Shown one piece after another: positions 57,901 to 61,551 of a stretch of DNA of 64,000 nt (position 1 is its first letter; each line of letters begins with the position of its first letter). The translations under genes were made by a program, and so were the position numbers. Source of the stretch: Schistocephalus solidus (lineage: Eukaryota > Platyhelminthes > Cestoda > Diphyllobothriidea > Diphyllobothriidae); NCBI GenBank assembly GCA_017591395.1, contig WEDG01002017.1:62001-126000 (forward strand). The letters are read 5' to 3'. Below the pieces are notes generated by a model. It worked only from the letters and a program-made list of their open reading frames with translations, was not told the DNA's origin and ran no database searches.

Positions 57901-58647
57901 TCTACAAGGTTAGCTAGTCAAACAACTGTCTGCCCCACTGTGGATCAAACCGGTTCATATGACCGAACAGCTATTCCATAAGACTGTTTCGGGGTTAAAA
58001 ACGGATCACGCCTGAACTTAAAGCTGACGTTCATGTACACTAACGCACAAAGCCTCCTACCAAACATGGATGAACTGCGAATCCATATTTGTTACTTGCT
58101 CCCAAAAGTTATCTCAATAACAGAAACCTATTTGTTGGAACAGGTTGGCGACACTGACCTTGCACTACCTGGAGTCCAACTGTTCCGCAGAAACAGAGAA
58201 AATCGAAGAGGTGGAAGTATAGCAACATTCGTAAGGAATGGCTTGTATGCTTCAAAAAAAGGTCTAAGTTGGATTTTTCGGAAGAACTATGGTTGGCCGT
58301 AAAAGCATTGCAAGTCGTAGTAGTGGGGGGGGGGGAGGAGTGAACGAAGCCAGCATGCAAGTAAGTCTAATTAGCAACCATTAAGGTGGGGGTGGAGGGT
58401 ATTTTTAGCGGAGGAGCTGTTGGAGCTAGGGGAGTTTCCTCGCCGCTTCAGGCAATCGGTATAGTAAACACTATCTCTCGCCAAAGGAACGCACCTGAAG
58501 ACAAAATCACCAGTGGGGAGAGGGTTGCATAGCAAAAAATAAAAAGGGGGACTTACATCGATCGAAAATCCAGTCATGGATAGCGTATATAAGGTGACCG
58601 TCCACATCATCCACAGGCAGGTTGCGCGAGGATGCCTCATCCAACGG
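24926..58647 (-). CDS. CLK: LAMMER/CLK-family dual-specificity protein kinase, nine exons (partial at N terminus)
   Basis: CLK kinases are nuclear Ser/Thr/Tyr kinases that phosphorylate SR splicing factors. Nine minus-strand exons (58557-58647, 50310-50376, 39263-39376, 36997-37087, 34986-35286, 33205-33287, 26322-26401, 25586-25672, 24926-25225) have AG acceptors, GT donors and compatible phases, and give about 404 residues ending at a stop at 24926-24928. In the joined numbering I see the glycine loop GEGTFG (38-43), the ATP-binding Lys in ALK (60), the alpha-C Glu (75), the catalytic Asp in HTDLKPEN (157, the CLK form of HRD), DFG (194-196), RAPE (215-218) and the family signature EHLAMMER (255-262). 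Exon 8 is one base short, breaking the frame before RYVREN. The RS-rich N terminus usual for CLKs is not included. Introns range from about 0.36 to 10.9 kb and carry most of the transposons. Family assignment is near certain; whether this copy is functional is open because of the frameshift. Confidence 0.93.
25586..25672 (-). CDS. CLK: CLK exon 8, carrying an apparent one-base deletion
   Basis: The acceptor is GATGCAG (AG at 25674-25673) and the donor GTGAGT (25585-25580). The exon starts in the frame [17 protein letters not shown], and all of this matches CLKs. The conserved continuation [11 protein letters not shown] then appears in another frame. Only two bases separate the GAG codon (ending at 25621) from CGT, where three are expected, probably GGC for the Gly of the usual GRYV. 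The 87-nt length is also incompatible with the phases of both neighbours unless one base is missing. This is either a consensus error at a short G run or a real inactivating mutation. Confidence 0.9.
26322..26401 (-). CDS. CLK: CLK exon 7: LAMMER signature
   Basis: This 80-nt exon encodes [19 protein letters not shown] then [15 protein letters not shown] is the motif that names the LAMMER kinase family. The acceptor is TTTTTTTCAG (AG at 26403-26402) and the donor GTACGT (26321-26316). The last two bases, CG, combine with C of exon 8 to give Arg. Confidence 0.95.
26591..26780 (+). mobile_element. GGGC-type element, diverged fragment
   Basis: GGGCATTTGAATTCGAGCCA followed by CCATTTTTG and later ATGAGGTCAGC match the start and centre of the 259-bp element at 4208-4466. 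The end is replaced by LINE sequence at about 26780. Confidence 0.55.
26940..29452 (+). mobile_element. CR1-like LINE, degraded (copy F, left part)
   Basis: An endonuclease start ([17 protein letters not shown]...[10 protein letters not shown], about 26960-27080) is followed by RT pieces. These include [18 protein letters not shown] near 28200, [13 protein letters not shown] near 28590 (motif A), KYADDMVVG at about 28843-28867 (motif C) and [15 protein letters not shown] near 29010. LIVYCSP near 29200 marks the start of the RT C terminus. Frames shift repeatedly. It continues at 32258-32800 after an interruption. It lies in the CLK intron between exons 6 and 7, in antisense orientation to the gene. 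Confidence 0.88.
29206..29452 (+). repeat. Direct repeat flanking LINE G, left copy
   Basis: About 247 bp, from GGTACGTCGAGTGAAG to TCTGCTGCCTCG, match 32258-32512 with roughly one difference in ten or so. The first ~150 bp are non-coding and themselves separate YCSP from [13 protein letters not shown] of the RT, so they look like an older small insertion. Confidence 0.85.
29453..32257 (-). mobile_element. Second LINE (copy G), 3'-truncated, inserted in copy F
   Basis: On the minus strand: an ORF1-like region (32103-31333, with [20 protein letters not shown]), a linker (30995-30636), an endonuclease start [17 protein letters not shown] (near 30600), GGGCLLYT, then RT N-terminal sequence ([14 protein letters not shown] near 29620 and [18 protein letters not shown], ending exactly at the junction near 29455). 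The remaining RT is absent, so the 3' end is missing while the 5' end is kept, the reverse of usual LINE truncation. Confidence 0.82.
31333..32103 (-). pseudogene. ORF1-like region of LINE G
   Basis: Two frames (32103-31804 and 31719-31333). The second contains [39 protein letters not shown] and a Ser/Pro-rich end. The DLTP.ER..E..L pattern is common in ORF1 proteins of CR1-like LINEs, which bind the element RNA. There is a stop between the frames. I do not see a clear CCHC knuckle. Confidence 0.6.
32258..32800 (+). mobile_element. CR1-like LINE copy F, right part
   Basis: Repeats the last ~245 bp of the left part, including [19 protein letters not shown], then goes on with the RT C-terminal end: [30 protein letters not shown] and a later [12 protein letters not shown] block. 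Together with 26940-29452 it makes one element split by the minus-strand LINE at 29453-32257. Confidence 0.75.
33205..33287 (-). CDS. CLK: CLK exon 6: helix F region
   Basis: This 83-nt exon encodes [18 protein letters not shown] followed by [15 protein letters not shown] is the invariant helix-F Asp motif of protein kinases, and the GWSQPCD context is typical of CLKs. The acceptor is CTCTTAG (AG at 33289-33288) and the donor GTAAGT (33204-33199). The following 6.8-kb intron holds nested LINEs. Confidence 0.95.
33540..34240 (+). repeat. AT-rich dispersed repeat (copy 3, best preserved)
   Basis: Contains GTATAAATTTGAAGAAGACG, TAATTTACTACGAAGTGAGT, CATAAAATATATTTGAATGT, CATACTACTTAAGTAGCCAA and GGTCAGATAGAAGCTCGTTT in the order seen in the other copies. 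Located between CLK exons 5 and 6. Confidence 0.7.
34545..34700 (-). mobile_element. Old LINE 3' tail relic (R14)
   Basis: GTCGTTACCCACAAAGCCCA, CCGTGTGTCCCACAGCATGG, TGGACGCAGG and GCGCAGCACCTACCACACT follow the tail order at low similarity. Confidence 0.4.
34986..35286 (-). CDS. CLK: CLK exon 5: catalytic loop and activation segment
   Basis: At 301 nt this is the largest exon found. It encodes [19 protein letters not shown], the catalytic loop [11 protein letters not shown], a lysine/arginine-rich insert (RKKRRYD), [16 protein letters not shown] and [15 protein letters not shown] in place of HRD is normal for CLKs. The acceptor is TTTTTTAG (AG at 35288-35287) and the donor GTATG (34985-34981). 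The final G joins AG of the next exon to give Glu. Confidence 0.95.
35548..36198 (+). mobile_element. Zinc-finger LINE fragment, RT N-terminal part (copy D)
   Basis: Open frames encode [60 protein letters not shown] and [19 protein letters not shown]. After a one-base shift, [20 protein letters not shown] and [20 protein letters not shown] follow. This is the best preserved piece of the family's linker and RT fingers. Both ends are cut off; it lies in the CLK intron between exons 4 and 5. Confidence 0.9.
36347..36412. repeat. GA/GATA microsatellite
   Basis: AGAGAGAAAGAGAGATAGAG, then GATAGATAGATAG, then a long GA run. Confidence 0.9.
36490..36670 (-). mobile_element. tRNA-derived SINE (copy S4)
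   Basis: On the minus strand GAGCCCGTGGCTCAATGGTT and AGAGCGTTGGACTTCTGATC make the tRNA-like head, with a B-box-like GGGTTGATCC, then GACTGG, CTGACAACAGCTAATAGGCC, AGAAACGGCCATTCCAGTC. Stem I GACTGG/CCAGTC is fully complementary, but the core reads CTGACAA, so the ribozyme-like motif is broken. The CLK exon 4 lies just beyond. Confidence 0.85.
36997..37087 (-). CDS. CLK: CLK exon 4: hinge region
   Basis: This 91-nt exon encodes [19 protein letters not shown] and then a GLSVFDFL segment, matching the CLK pattern around the hinge (LCV..DWF..HGHMCIAFELLG in relatives). The acceptor TTTCAG is at 37093-37088 and the donor GTCAGT at 36996-36991. A long TAG/CTA trinucleotide microsatellite lies only about 120 bp upstream of its acceptor. 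Confidence 0.92.
37205..37420. repeat. (TAG)n trinucleotide microsatellite
   Basis: Over 200 bp of GTA/TAG units with occasional GAA and GCA variants. The long poly-Leu, poly-Val and poly-Tyr frames here are artefacts of the repeat. It sits in the CLK intron, 120-330 bp upstream of exon 4 in the gene's direction. Confidence 0.97.
37432..37560 (+). mobile_element. LINE 3' tail fragment (R7)
   Basis: CGGTCTTCTTGACTCTGTCA followed by TGACACCGGGC equals the tail centre; then GGTGGATACGTCGGACACCG and GGTCGAACTG recall the terminus. Confidence 0.6.
38385..38760 (-). mobile_element. LINE 3' tail (copy R8)
   Basis: GGTAAGGTGACTTGCAC, CACCGCACTCTCTCCTCC, GGGCGCAGGTGGATGGCGCA, CCGCCACACCTGGTTC, CCGAGTTATCCCGTCAGCTG and GTGATAGGTTCAAGCGC follow the standard tail (LINE-type head). 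The last ~80 bp at the 3' terminus are lost. Confidence 0.7.
39263..39376 (-). CDS. CLK: CLK exon 3: catalytic lysine and alpha-C helix
   Basis: This 114-nt exon encodes [19 protein letters not shown] followed by an EINVL helix. Lys in ALK is the ATP-anchoring residue and Glu of LEINVL is its salt-bridge partner. The acceptor is TTTTCAG (AG at 39378-39377) and the donor GTAAGT (39262-39257). The last two bases, TA, join the T that opens exon 4 to give Tyr, so the splice phase is confirmed independently on both sides. Confidence 0.93.
39380..41063. other. CLK intron 2, no gene recognised
   Basis: GC- and CpG-rich around 40200-40780, with ORFs at 40215-40427 (plus) and 40480-40764 (minus) that resemble nothing I know. 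The latter lacks any splice support. Nothing else is visible. Confidence 0.4.
41064..41396 (+). mobile_element. GGGC-type element, near-complete copy
   Basis: Starts GCTTTTGAAATTGAGCCACC and ends TTCAAAATAAAGCGTACCGC followed by TCTCTTTCTTTCTC, as the inserted copy at 4208-4466 does. The centre is about 70 bp longer. No coding capacity; the pyrimidine tail and internal AATAAA could fit a retroposed RNA. Confidence 0.75.
42248..42405 (-). mobile_element. tRNA-derived SINE (copy S5)
   Basis: Head GAGCCCCGTGGCTCAATGGT and AGAGCGTCGGACTTCTGATC, B box GTTCGATCC, then the body with CTGACGGCGGCTAATAAGCC and AGAAATGGTCATTCCGGTC on the minus strand. The core reads CTGACGG, so the hammerhead-like motif is damaged. 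Confidence 0.85.
42555..42710 (-). mobile_element. tRNA-derived SINE (copy S6)
   Basis: Minus strand: AGAGCGTTTGACTTCTAATC, GCTCGATCCTCGGGCGG, then GGCTTGCTGATGACGGCTAA and TGAGCCAGAAATTGTCATTC. The hammerhead-like core (CTGATGA, hairpin, GAAA) is kept at 42578-42622, but stem I pairs poorly. Same orientation as S5, 150 bp apart. Confidence 0.83.
42711..44639. other. CLK intron 2, no gene recognised
   Basis: Several ORFs of 60-100 codons (43090-43404 minus, 43134-43382 plus, 43767-44045 minus) show no recognised domains. Confidence 0.4.
44640..44900 (+). repeat. AT-rich dispersed repeat (copy 4)
   Basis: TCTAAAATTTGAAGATTTCG, GAATATTTTCGC, CTACAAAATGTAAACG, TATAAGGGCACCCGAAATTC and CACTACGTAAGTAGACGATT match the other copies in order. 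Confidence 0.6.
44901..45535. other. Unassigned; one GC-rich open segment
   Basis: Three overlapping frames of 90-125 codons occur at 44864-45275. One reads [20 protein letters not shown], which is not known to me. No splice borders linking it to other exons were found. Confidence 0.35.
45536..45720 (+). mobile_element. tRNA-derived SINE (copy S7)
   Basis: The head CCGTGGCTTAATGGTAGAG (A box) and GGGTCCGAATGC (altered B box) are followed by GGGCTGGGTATGGCTGG, CTGATGACGGCTAATAAGCC and AGAAATGGCCATTCC. Plus strand. Confidence 0.85.
45622..45666 (+). ncRNA. Hammerhead-like motif in SINE S7
   Basis: Core CTGATGA at 45628-45634, stem II GGCT-AATA-AGCC, GAAA, short stem III around GGCC, then ATT. 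Stem I GGCTGG/CCACTC has five of six pairs (one of them G-T). As in S1, the base of stem II is C/A unpaired. Confidence 0.45.
45780..45965 (+). mobile_element. tRNA-derived SINE (copy S8)
   Basis: GCGCGGCTCAGTGGTAGAGC (A box), GCGTTCGAATCC (B box), then GGCTGGCTGATAACGGCTAA, TAAGCCAGAAATGGCCATTT and the GTCGCCATGCGACTGCCTGT 3' part. The core reads CTGATAA. It follows S7 in the same orientation by 60 bp. Confidence 0.87.
45966..46818. other. CLK intron 2, no gene recognised
   Basis: ORFs at 46076-46390 and 46524-46775 lack known motifs. A short TCTC run lies near 46265-46280. Confidence 0.4.
46819..47190 (+). mobile_element. GGGC-type element, diverged copy
   Basis: Starts CGGGCTTTTGAGATTGAGCT and has CTTATATGTATATGGAC, ATAATGAGGTCAGTTGC and GACTGTTCATTTTGCCGACA near the positions expected from the copy at 41064-41396. 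The 3' end is uncertain. Confidence 0.6.
47350..47505 (+). mobile_element. LINE 3' tail (R9)
   Basis: TTGACTCTGTCATGACACCG through GCATACAGTGAATATCGTCA and ACGACGGTCAAACTGA is the tail's 3' half with its terminus. RT sequence of copy E starts within ten bases, so the tail of one copy abuts the next in the same direction. Confidence 0.75.
47515..49310 (+). mobile_element. Zinc-finger LINE fragment (copy E)
   Basis: A 5'-truncated copy: CCCCCTTGAGCAGGGACTGC (LEQGLL of the RT), a deletion, then RT frames with [15 protein letters not shown] and [15 protein letters not shown] (47745-48038; motif C as LADD), FAYLVSTLS and LKM. After another deletion near 48180 a linker rich in Thr, Pro and His leads to the finger array (48440-48960) and the 3' tail (49050-49310). 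Orientation is opposite to the CLK gene. Stops interrupt every domain. Confidence 0.87.
48440..48962 (+). pseudogene. C-terminal C2H2 finger array of LINE copy E
   Basis: Four C-X2-C-X12-H-X3-H units in shifting frames: [19 protein letters not shown] with H (in-frame stop), [20 protein letters not shown] with H, a unit whose first Cys is Tyr ([20 protein letters not shown]) and [20 protein letters not shown] with HENLR and a stop. HRTETGE-type linkers follow the first. The order and end ([10 protein letters not shown]) agree with copies A and B. Confidence 0.8.
49360..49905 (+). mobile_element. LINE-tail-related repeat, long form (R11)
   Basis: The whole ~545 bp parallels R1: GATCTGATTGCGGGG, AGAGGAGAGAGTGAGATCGA, CACGGTGCGCTTAAAGCCGT, GACGGGATAACACGG, GACTCTGTCATGACACCGGG, CTACGGTGGACAGCGTCGAA and a terminus near ATCTGTC. 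R1 and R11 therefore define a unit of constant length with a head absent from the LINE. Confidence 0.75.
50310..50376 (-). CDS. CLK: CLK exon 2: glycine-rich loop
   Basis: This 67-nt exon encodes [17 protein letters not shown], the ATP-binding P-loop. The acceptor CTAG lies just upstream (50380-50377) after a T-rich tract, and the donor is GTGCGT at 50309-50304. It begins with two bases of a split Tyr codon and ends with AC, which the first base of the next exon completes to Thr. The flanking introns are 8.2 kb and 10.9 kb, so automatic gene prediction could easily miss it. Confidence 0.92.
50938..51300 (-). mobile_element. LINE tail with alternative head (R12)
   Basis: ACATGACAGTTCGACCGTCG to GACAGAGTCAAAGAAGACCG is the tail. 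GTTCGGCATTTGTTATGGGA, CAACCCGAATAACGCCTGCC and CACGTGGCCCGTTTA form the head shared with R3. Confidence 0.78.
51340..51480 (-). mobile_element. LINE tail fragment (R13)
   Basis: CGTCGTTTTCGACTATGTTG, ACCGTATACACTACAGCAGG, GTAGGGACGGCGACTTGCG and CATCTACCTCACTCTC follow the tail order. It lies 40 bp from R12. Confidence 0.6.
51690..51850 (-). mobile_element. SINE (copy S9)
   Basis: Minus-strand body GGGTATGACTGGTTGATGAC, GGCTAATAAGCCAGAAATGG, CCATTCCGGTCTCCCTTGTC and the 3' CGCTATGCGACTGCCCGCGA part. The core is TTGATGA (first C lost); stem I GACTGG/CCGGTC is kept. Confidence 0.82.
51888..51940. repeat. (AT)n microsatellite
   Basis: About 26 AT units directly before the 85-bp repeat at 51941. 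Confidence 0.97.
51941..52260 (+). repeat. Penelope-associated terminal-repeat cluster: 85-bp direct repeats around a hammerhead motif
   Basis: The segment TGCCGGTAGCTGGCAGGCGG through GAGTGATACGCACTTGTTTG occurs at 51941-52025 and again at 52173-52260. Between them lies a hammerhead motif whose sequence recurs next to the right terminal repeat of the Penelope-like element at 62784-62831. AT tracts bound both sides. This looks like a solo or truncated pseudo-LTR structure; the link to Penelope-like elements is inferred from that shared neighbour. Confidence 0.65.
52040..52110 (+). ncRNA. Hammerhead ribozyme candidate, Penelope type
   Basis: Core CTGATGA at 52060-52066, stem II CGGT-AATG-ACCG, GAAA at 52081-52084, stem III of two pairs with loop AGCT, and cleavage triplet GTC (after 52092). 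Stem I is long: ACGTA (52055-52059) pairs with TGCGT (52093-52097), AGGCA (52046-52050) with TGCCT (52100-52104), and TGCA (52040-52043) with TGCA (52107-52110), with internal loops between. Penelope-like elements of other eukaryotes are known to carry such ribozymes. The 10.1/11.1 position is T/T, unpaired, which may lower activity. Confidence 0.68.
52261..52284. repeat. (AT)n microsatellite
   Basis: Twelve AT units between the 85-bp repeat and the ~350-bp tandem repeat. Confidence 0.95.
52285..52766 (+). repeat. ~355-bp tandem repeat (1.4 units), retrozyme-like
   Basis: CC(A/C)TAAAAAGTCATGTCCG begins units at 52286 and 52641, and about 120 bp of the second unit are present before it breaks off at GCTGGGGGACC. 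The unit contains a hammerhead motif (52400-52488) and no ORF. More units, in reverse orientation, end the window (63396-64000). Tandem non-coding units of this size with one hammerhead each match the description of animal retrozymes. Confidence 0.8.
52400..52488 (+). ncRNA. Hammerhead ribozyme candidate in the ~350-bp tandem repeat
   Basis: Core CTGAGGA at 52413-52419 (variable seventh-position base as G), stem II GCCGA (52420-52424) with TCGAC (52460-52464) closed by a long structured loop containing a GCTGTGTAACGCAGC-like hairpin, GAAA at 52465-52468, stem III of two pairs around ACGT, cleavage triplet GTC (after 52476). Stem I CCCA (52409-52412) pairs with TGGG (52477-52480), and GCT (52400-52402) with AGC (52486-52488). 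The single A/C mismatch in stem II is a G-C pair in the copy at 63780-63830, supporting the fold. Confidence 0.7.
52790..53165 (+). repeat. AT-rich dispersed repeat (copy 5)
   Basis: GTATAAATGTTGAAGAAGAT, GGAATATTTATTGTGC, CTATAAAATATATCTGAATT, AAGGGCATGGAAAATCAATG and AGTCATTATTAAGAGAATTC are in the same order as in copies 2-4. Confidence 0.65.
53166..54838. other. CLK intron 1, no gene recognised
   Basis: A 79-codon ORF at 53487-53726 (starting [20 protein letters not shown]) and others lack known motifs. A short (CA)n run lies at 54250-54270. Confidence 0.4.
54839..55090 (+). CDS. Unrecognised 83-aa ORF, copy 1 of a duplicated segment
   Basis: Starts [20 protein letters not shown] and continues [20 protein letters not shown], with [20 protein letters not shown] near the end. 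The frame is also open upstream to 54746. A diverged second copy of its 3' half lies at 55735-55925, so it is probably part of a repetitive element, perhaps a gag-like or ORF1-like protein. I cannot name the family. The start codon is a guess. Confidence 0.35.
   Translation: MSSVVPAIALPPKLDQLKTWIYTVQQNLRYSASVAEEENEFSYPGLLSQIILTHSEVQYVISSRLAGSGIIATVTSTKTSKID
55735..55925 (+). pseudogene. Second, broken copy of the 54839-55090 segment
   Basis: CTAAAAACCTGGTTTGACAC, AGCTATTCAGGTCTGCTGCC, GCAAATCGTCACACG, AGAGGTACAATACGTGGAAT and GATCGCAGCCGTAACAAGTA match 54885-55070 block by block. An early stop and small deletions disrupt the frame. Confidence 0.6.
55926..57019. other. CLK intron 1, no gene recognised
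   Basis: ORFs at 56222-56422 and 56432-56632 on the minus strand have no known motif. Nothing else seen. Confidence 0.4.
57020..58316 (+). mobile_element. CR1-like LINE 5' fragment (copy H)
   Basis: An ORF1-type region has a short coiled-coil stretch ([20 protein letters not shown], near 57595-57655), then [20 protein letters not shown] and [20 protein letters not shown]. The endonuclease start [20 protein letters not shown] (58033) is followed by ISITETYL (catalytic Glu motif), [20 protein letters not shown] and a break at about 58300. The rest of the element is absent. A segment of about 220 bp in ORF1 is tandemly duplicated (57120-57339 and 57340-57560). It lies in the CLK intron just 3' of exon 58557-58647. 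Confidence 0.83.
58557..58647 (-). CDS. CLK: CLK exon 1 of those found: linker before the kinase domain
   Basis: The acceptor TAG is at 58650-58648 and the donor GTAAGT at 58556-58551. Thirty codons plus one base (T) encode the acidic linker seen just before the catalytic domain of CLKs, with the motif DDVDGHLIY (human CLKs have a similar EGHLI segment). The leftover T joins AC of the next exon to give the Tyr that opens the kinase domain (YEIL). A CR1-like LINE fragment ends about 240 bp further on in the following intron. Confidence 0.88.
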
Positions 58648-58659
58648 CTAACATGGATG

Positions 58660-60430
58660 AAAGTAAAACAAATCGGATAAAAACGGAATAAAATGGGAGG
58701 TCACAAAAGCTGAGGAAGAAACAGAGAAAAACTCAGCAAATAGGAGAGAGAGAAACCAGTCCCTTCTCAAAAAGCCAACCGTCACCAAGTGGCCAGGGGA
58801 TGCGTATTCCGTCATGATTTTCAGAGAGCGCTTCCACTTAGCGGTGTGATATTAAACATATACTGTGGGACTTTCCTATCAAATGCTCACCTTCGAATCG
58901 AAAACGATAAATGGGCAAAGCTGCTTGTAGGTGTTCATACACCACGTCTATGTGGATTTCATGACTAGAACAGGGATCGTGACATTCAATGAATGACTCA
59001 GTCAAAAAGGCATATCCATGTATCACCATCTAGTCATTTATGGCAGCGAGAAATCCATGGCGCGGTTGAAGATCACCACTTACAAATTCCAAGTCAGCTG
59101 AACGCTTTCACTTTGGCTAGAGGATTGGCTGGGGGTGGATAGTTTAAGCTGACATGCGGTAGGACACGGAAACCGGAACGGCCCGTAATACAGGGGCAGC
59201 TTTCATCTAAATCGCAGGTTAACTGGGGTTAGGTTTAAATCAAGGTAACAGTGAAGGTAAAGGGTAGATTTAGTGTTAAGATATGTGTTACAGCGAATGT
59301 TTGGGTTAGTATTAAGGCAGAGGGATATTTACTCGTCCCCCGAAATTTAGCGCAAGGTCACCGATGGTAATGCGGAGGCACTCCTGTACCCGTTTCCTAT
59401 CGATGGAGGTCATATAAGGAATCCCAATCCAGAAATCACCTTATTTTCTTCCGTGCAACTACCAGCGATCCTCACCGATCAGGTTAGGGAACGAACTTGT
59501 CCCGTTGTGCCTTAAGGGATTAGTTTAGAGCACTCGCGTATTGAGCATAATGCCAGCCATTTCTGATCTTTCAGCGCTCGTCCGCCAGTCATACCCAACC
59601 TCAGATGGCCGCAAAATCTCTGATCCCCAGAACCCAACGCAAGGTATGGCTAGCTGACGGCGATGAAACACGCCAGAAATCAACGCCATCCCAGGTCGTC
59701 TGCTTCCATGAAGATAGTTACTGGGCCGAAATCAAGAAAATTCAAAATACCAAAATGATTAGCCCACTTACTCTCTACGCCGATACATAAAACACCCTGG
59801 CGCTAAAAACATCATCTGGCGAGTTCTAACCTACGTGAAAAAATGTATCTGACTTAACACATACAGTTTAGTAGGATTGGCCAGCTCAATAGAGAACTAT
59901 TCTCTATAAAATCCTAAGCAGGGAAATCTGTCAGCACGAATGTCATGGCCATGTACGCATTGGACAATGGGAGAATGCCAGTGTGGTTGACGGCTGTTCA
60001 ATAAGGAAAGGCCGTGGATTCTTGGAGGCAAAATGCCAGCGGATAATGGTTGCATCAATAGGCACATAAATTTAGATGCCACGCAAAAAAATATCAAAGG
60101 CAAATTTAAACGAGCACAGAGTGAGCGAAAATTTACATAATAAAGTTACCTATTGTTTCCCAAAGAACGTCTTTGCTTCGAATTATACTCTTGGGATGCT
60201 CTATTTTTCCAATTTCGATATATATATCATACTACGACCACTGCCCCGTCCAAATGCCACAGCACTACCGGCAACCCAGCCACCCGGAATCCAAATGATC
60301 CACCATCCACCCGCCCCCTGCAGCACCGGGAACCGCAGTTGTTCCACCTCACCCTTCCCCTAGCTCACAATCCAACATGACTCAACTTATACAAGCCAAT
60401 GGTCTGTCGGCCCTGTCACGCCAGCCTGTC
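58660..60430. other. Upstream of the found CLK exons; no other gene recognised
   Basis: Apart from the weak first-exon candidate (58891-58938), I see no RS-rich exon. A decayed SINE trace may lie at 59540-59640. ORFs at 59605-59790 and 59897-60103 lack motifs. Confidence 0.4.
58891..58938 (-). CDS. Candidate short first exon of the CLK gene
   Basis: An ATG at 58938-58936 opens 16 codons that end at a good donor (GTGAGC at 58890-58885) in phase 0. This phase matches the next exon, which starts at 58647, across an intron of about 240 bp. The peptide (MNTYKQLC...) has no RS dipeptides and no similarity to CLK N termini that I recognise. The longer overlapping frame in the same stretch ends in the wrong phase. 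Read it as a possibility only; true upstream exons may lie outside the window. Confidence 0.22.
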
Positions 60431-60432
60431 TA

Positions 60433-61551
60433 GTGCGATATTCTAACACTCAATTTTTTTTATTTCGTCTGACGACGGGTTGGTGTGACCAGCTCGAAAA
60501 TTCACGAGTACAACTCGCATTTTCCGAAGAACCCCTTCTTTTTTCATTATATCAGCTCGGAATGCATACTATCTCTGATCTACAACATATATTTGGGCGT
60601 CAAACGCTTATTCTTACCAGACGTTGGGAGAAATTCGCACAGAGACAGGCGACGACCTTCGAACAACTAACCTTTCTCCATCGGTGTCGCAATCACAGTG
60701 TGTTACCGAAATCGCTTCGCTTCAAACCGACGTTACCGAATGAGACTGGCAGATCACTTGCGTGCAAATACGGATGGCGCGTGTTTAATGCTATAATATC
60801 TGACGTACACAACCGTCTTCGCAGATTCGCGGCAATAATTACTGACGTCAAATCTCAATGCACTTCAGCCCTACCTGAAGACGTACTCGATAATGTACAG
60901 AAAAGAATTAACGCCACCGTCAAGGATGCGAGAATGAAGAAGAGAGTTGATCTCCAGTATAAACTGCAATCTCTTGTCTGCCCTACGACCAACAAGAACA
61001 TGGCCGCTCGAGTTGTTAACCTTTCTAAAAGGAATCTCTCGAAGGGATTGGGATTCAATCCCATGGATACTACACCTACCAACTTCCTAGCCGGCCTTGA
61101 ATCCATTCTACTGACTTCTGCCCTTCCAGATGACATGCGCGTGGACATACGCAGCTGTGCCACCGGTATCCTTCGGCAAAAAAGACGCCAGCAAACCCTA
61201 CCTGCCGACGAAGCGCAAGGATTACGATCACTGAAATCAGATGAAAATATTGTCGTCGTTCCTGCTGACAAAAGTGGTGCTACTGTTATAATGGAAAAAG
61301 ATGACTACGTTAATAAGGTGAACAACATCTTCAGTGATATTGAGGCCTACACTATTCTTGCCGAAGACCCGACAAAAAAGCAAGCCGCAGCCATCAAGAA
61401 AAAGGCTAATGAGCTCGCTCGCCTGAAAGTCATAAGCTCAGCTGACTCAAAGTTTATGACCCTCGGAGATCCCCGTATCGCACGCGCATACGGTCTACCG
61501 AAAGTGCACAAACCGGATGTCCCACTGAGGATTATAGTGCCACTGATCTAA
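60433..61551 (+). pseudogene. Penelope-like N-terminal region and RT fingers (372-codon frame)
   Basis: This is the longest open frame in the window. It begins inside the left terminal repeat, so the first ~35 residues (RLTTGWCDQLENSRVQLAFS) are encoded by repeat sequence. Then come TLTRRWEKFAQRQ-like basic residues, the RT N-terminal segments and the PKVHK motif. The stop TAA at 61549-61551 falls where relatives read RPIVS.I..P.Y, directly before the palm, and SPTYNIAKWLYRHLK continues in the same frame after it. Only this one stop separates the two parts. Confidence 0.85.
60461..60538 (+). repeat. Left terminal repeat of Penelope-like copy D
   Basis: The 78 bp TATTTCGTCTGACGACGGGT...GAAGAACCCCTTC are repeated directly at 62676-62753 with a single difference seen (AGCTCG against AGCTGG). 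Direct pseudo-LTRs are typical of Penelope-like elements. Confidence 0.93.

Noticed and set aside
58838..59029. 63-codon minus-strand frame considered as the upstream CLK exon
   Set aside because: It reaches the GTGAGC donor in phase 1, but the next exon begins in phase 0, so this frame cannot join; only the short alternative frame fits.
59540..59640. Possible tenth SINE copy (CCATTTCTGATCTTTCAGCG, CCAGTCATACCCAACCTCAG)
   Set aside because: Too decayed to set borders; only two short blocks match.
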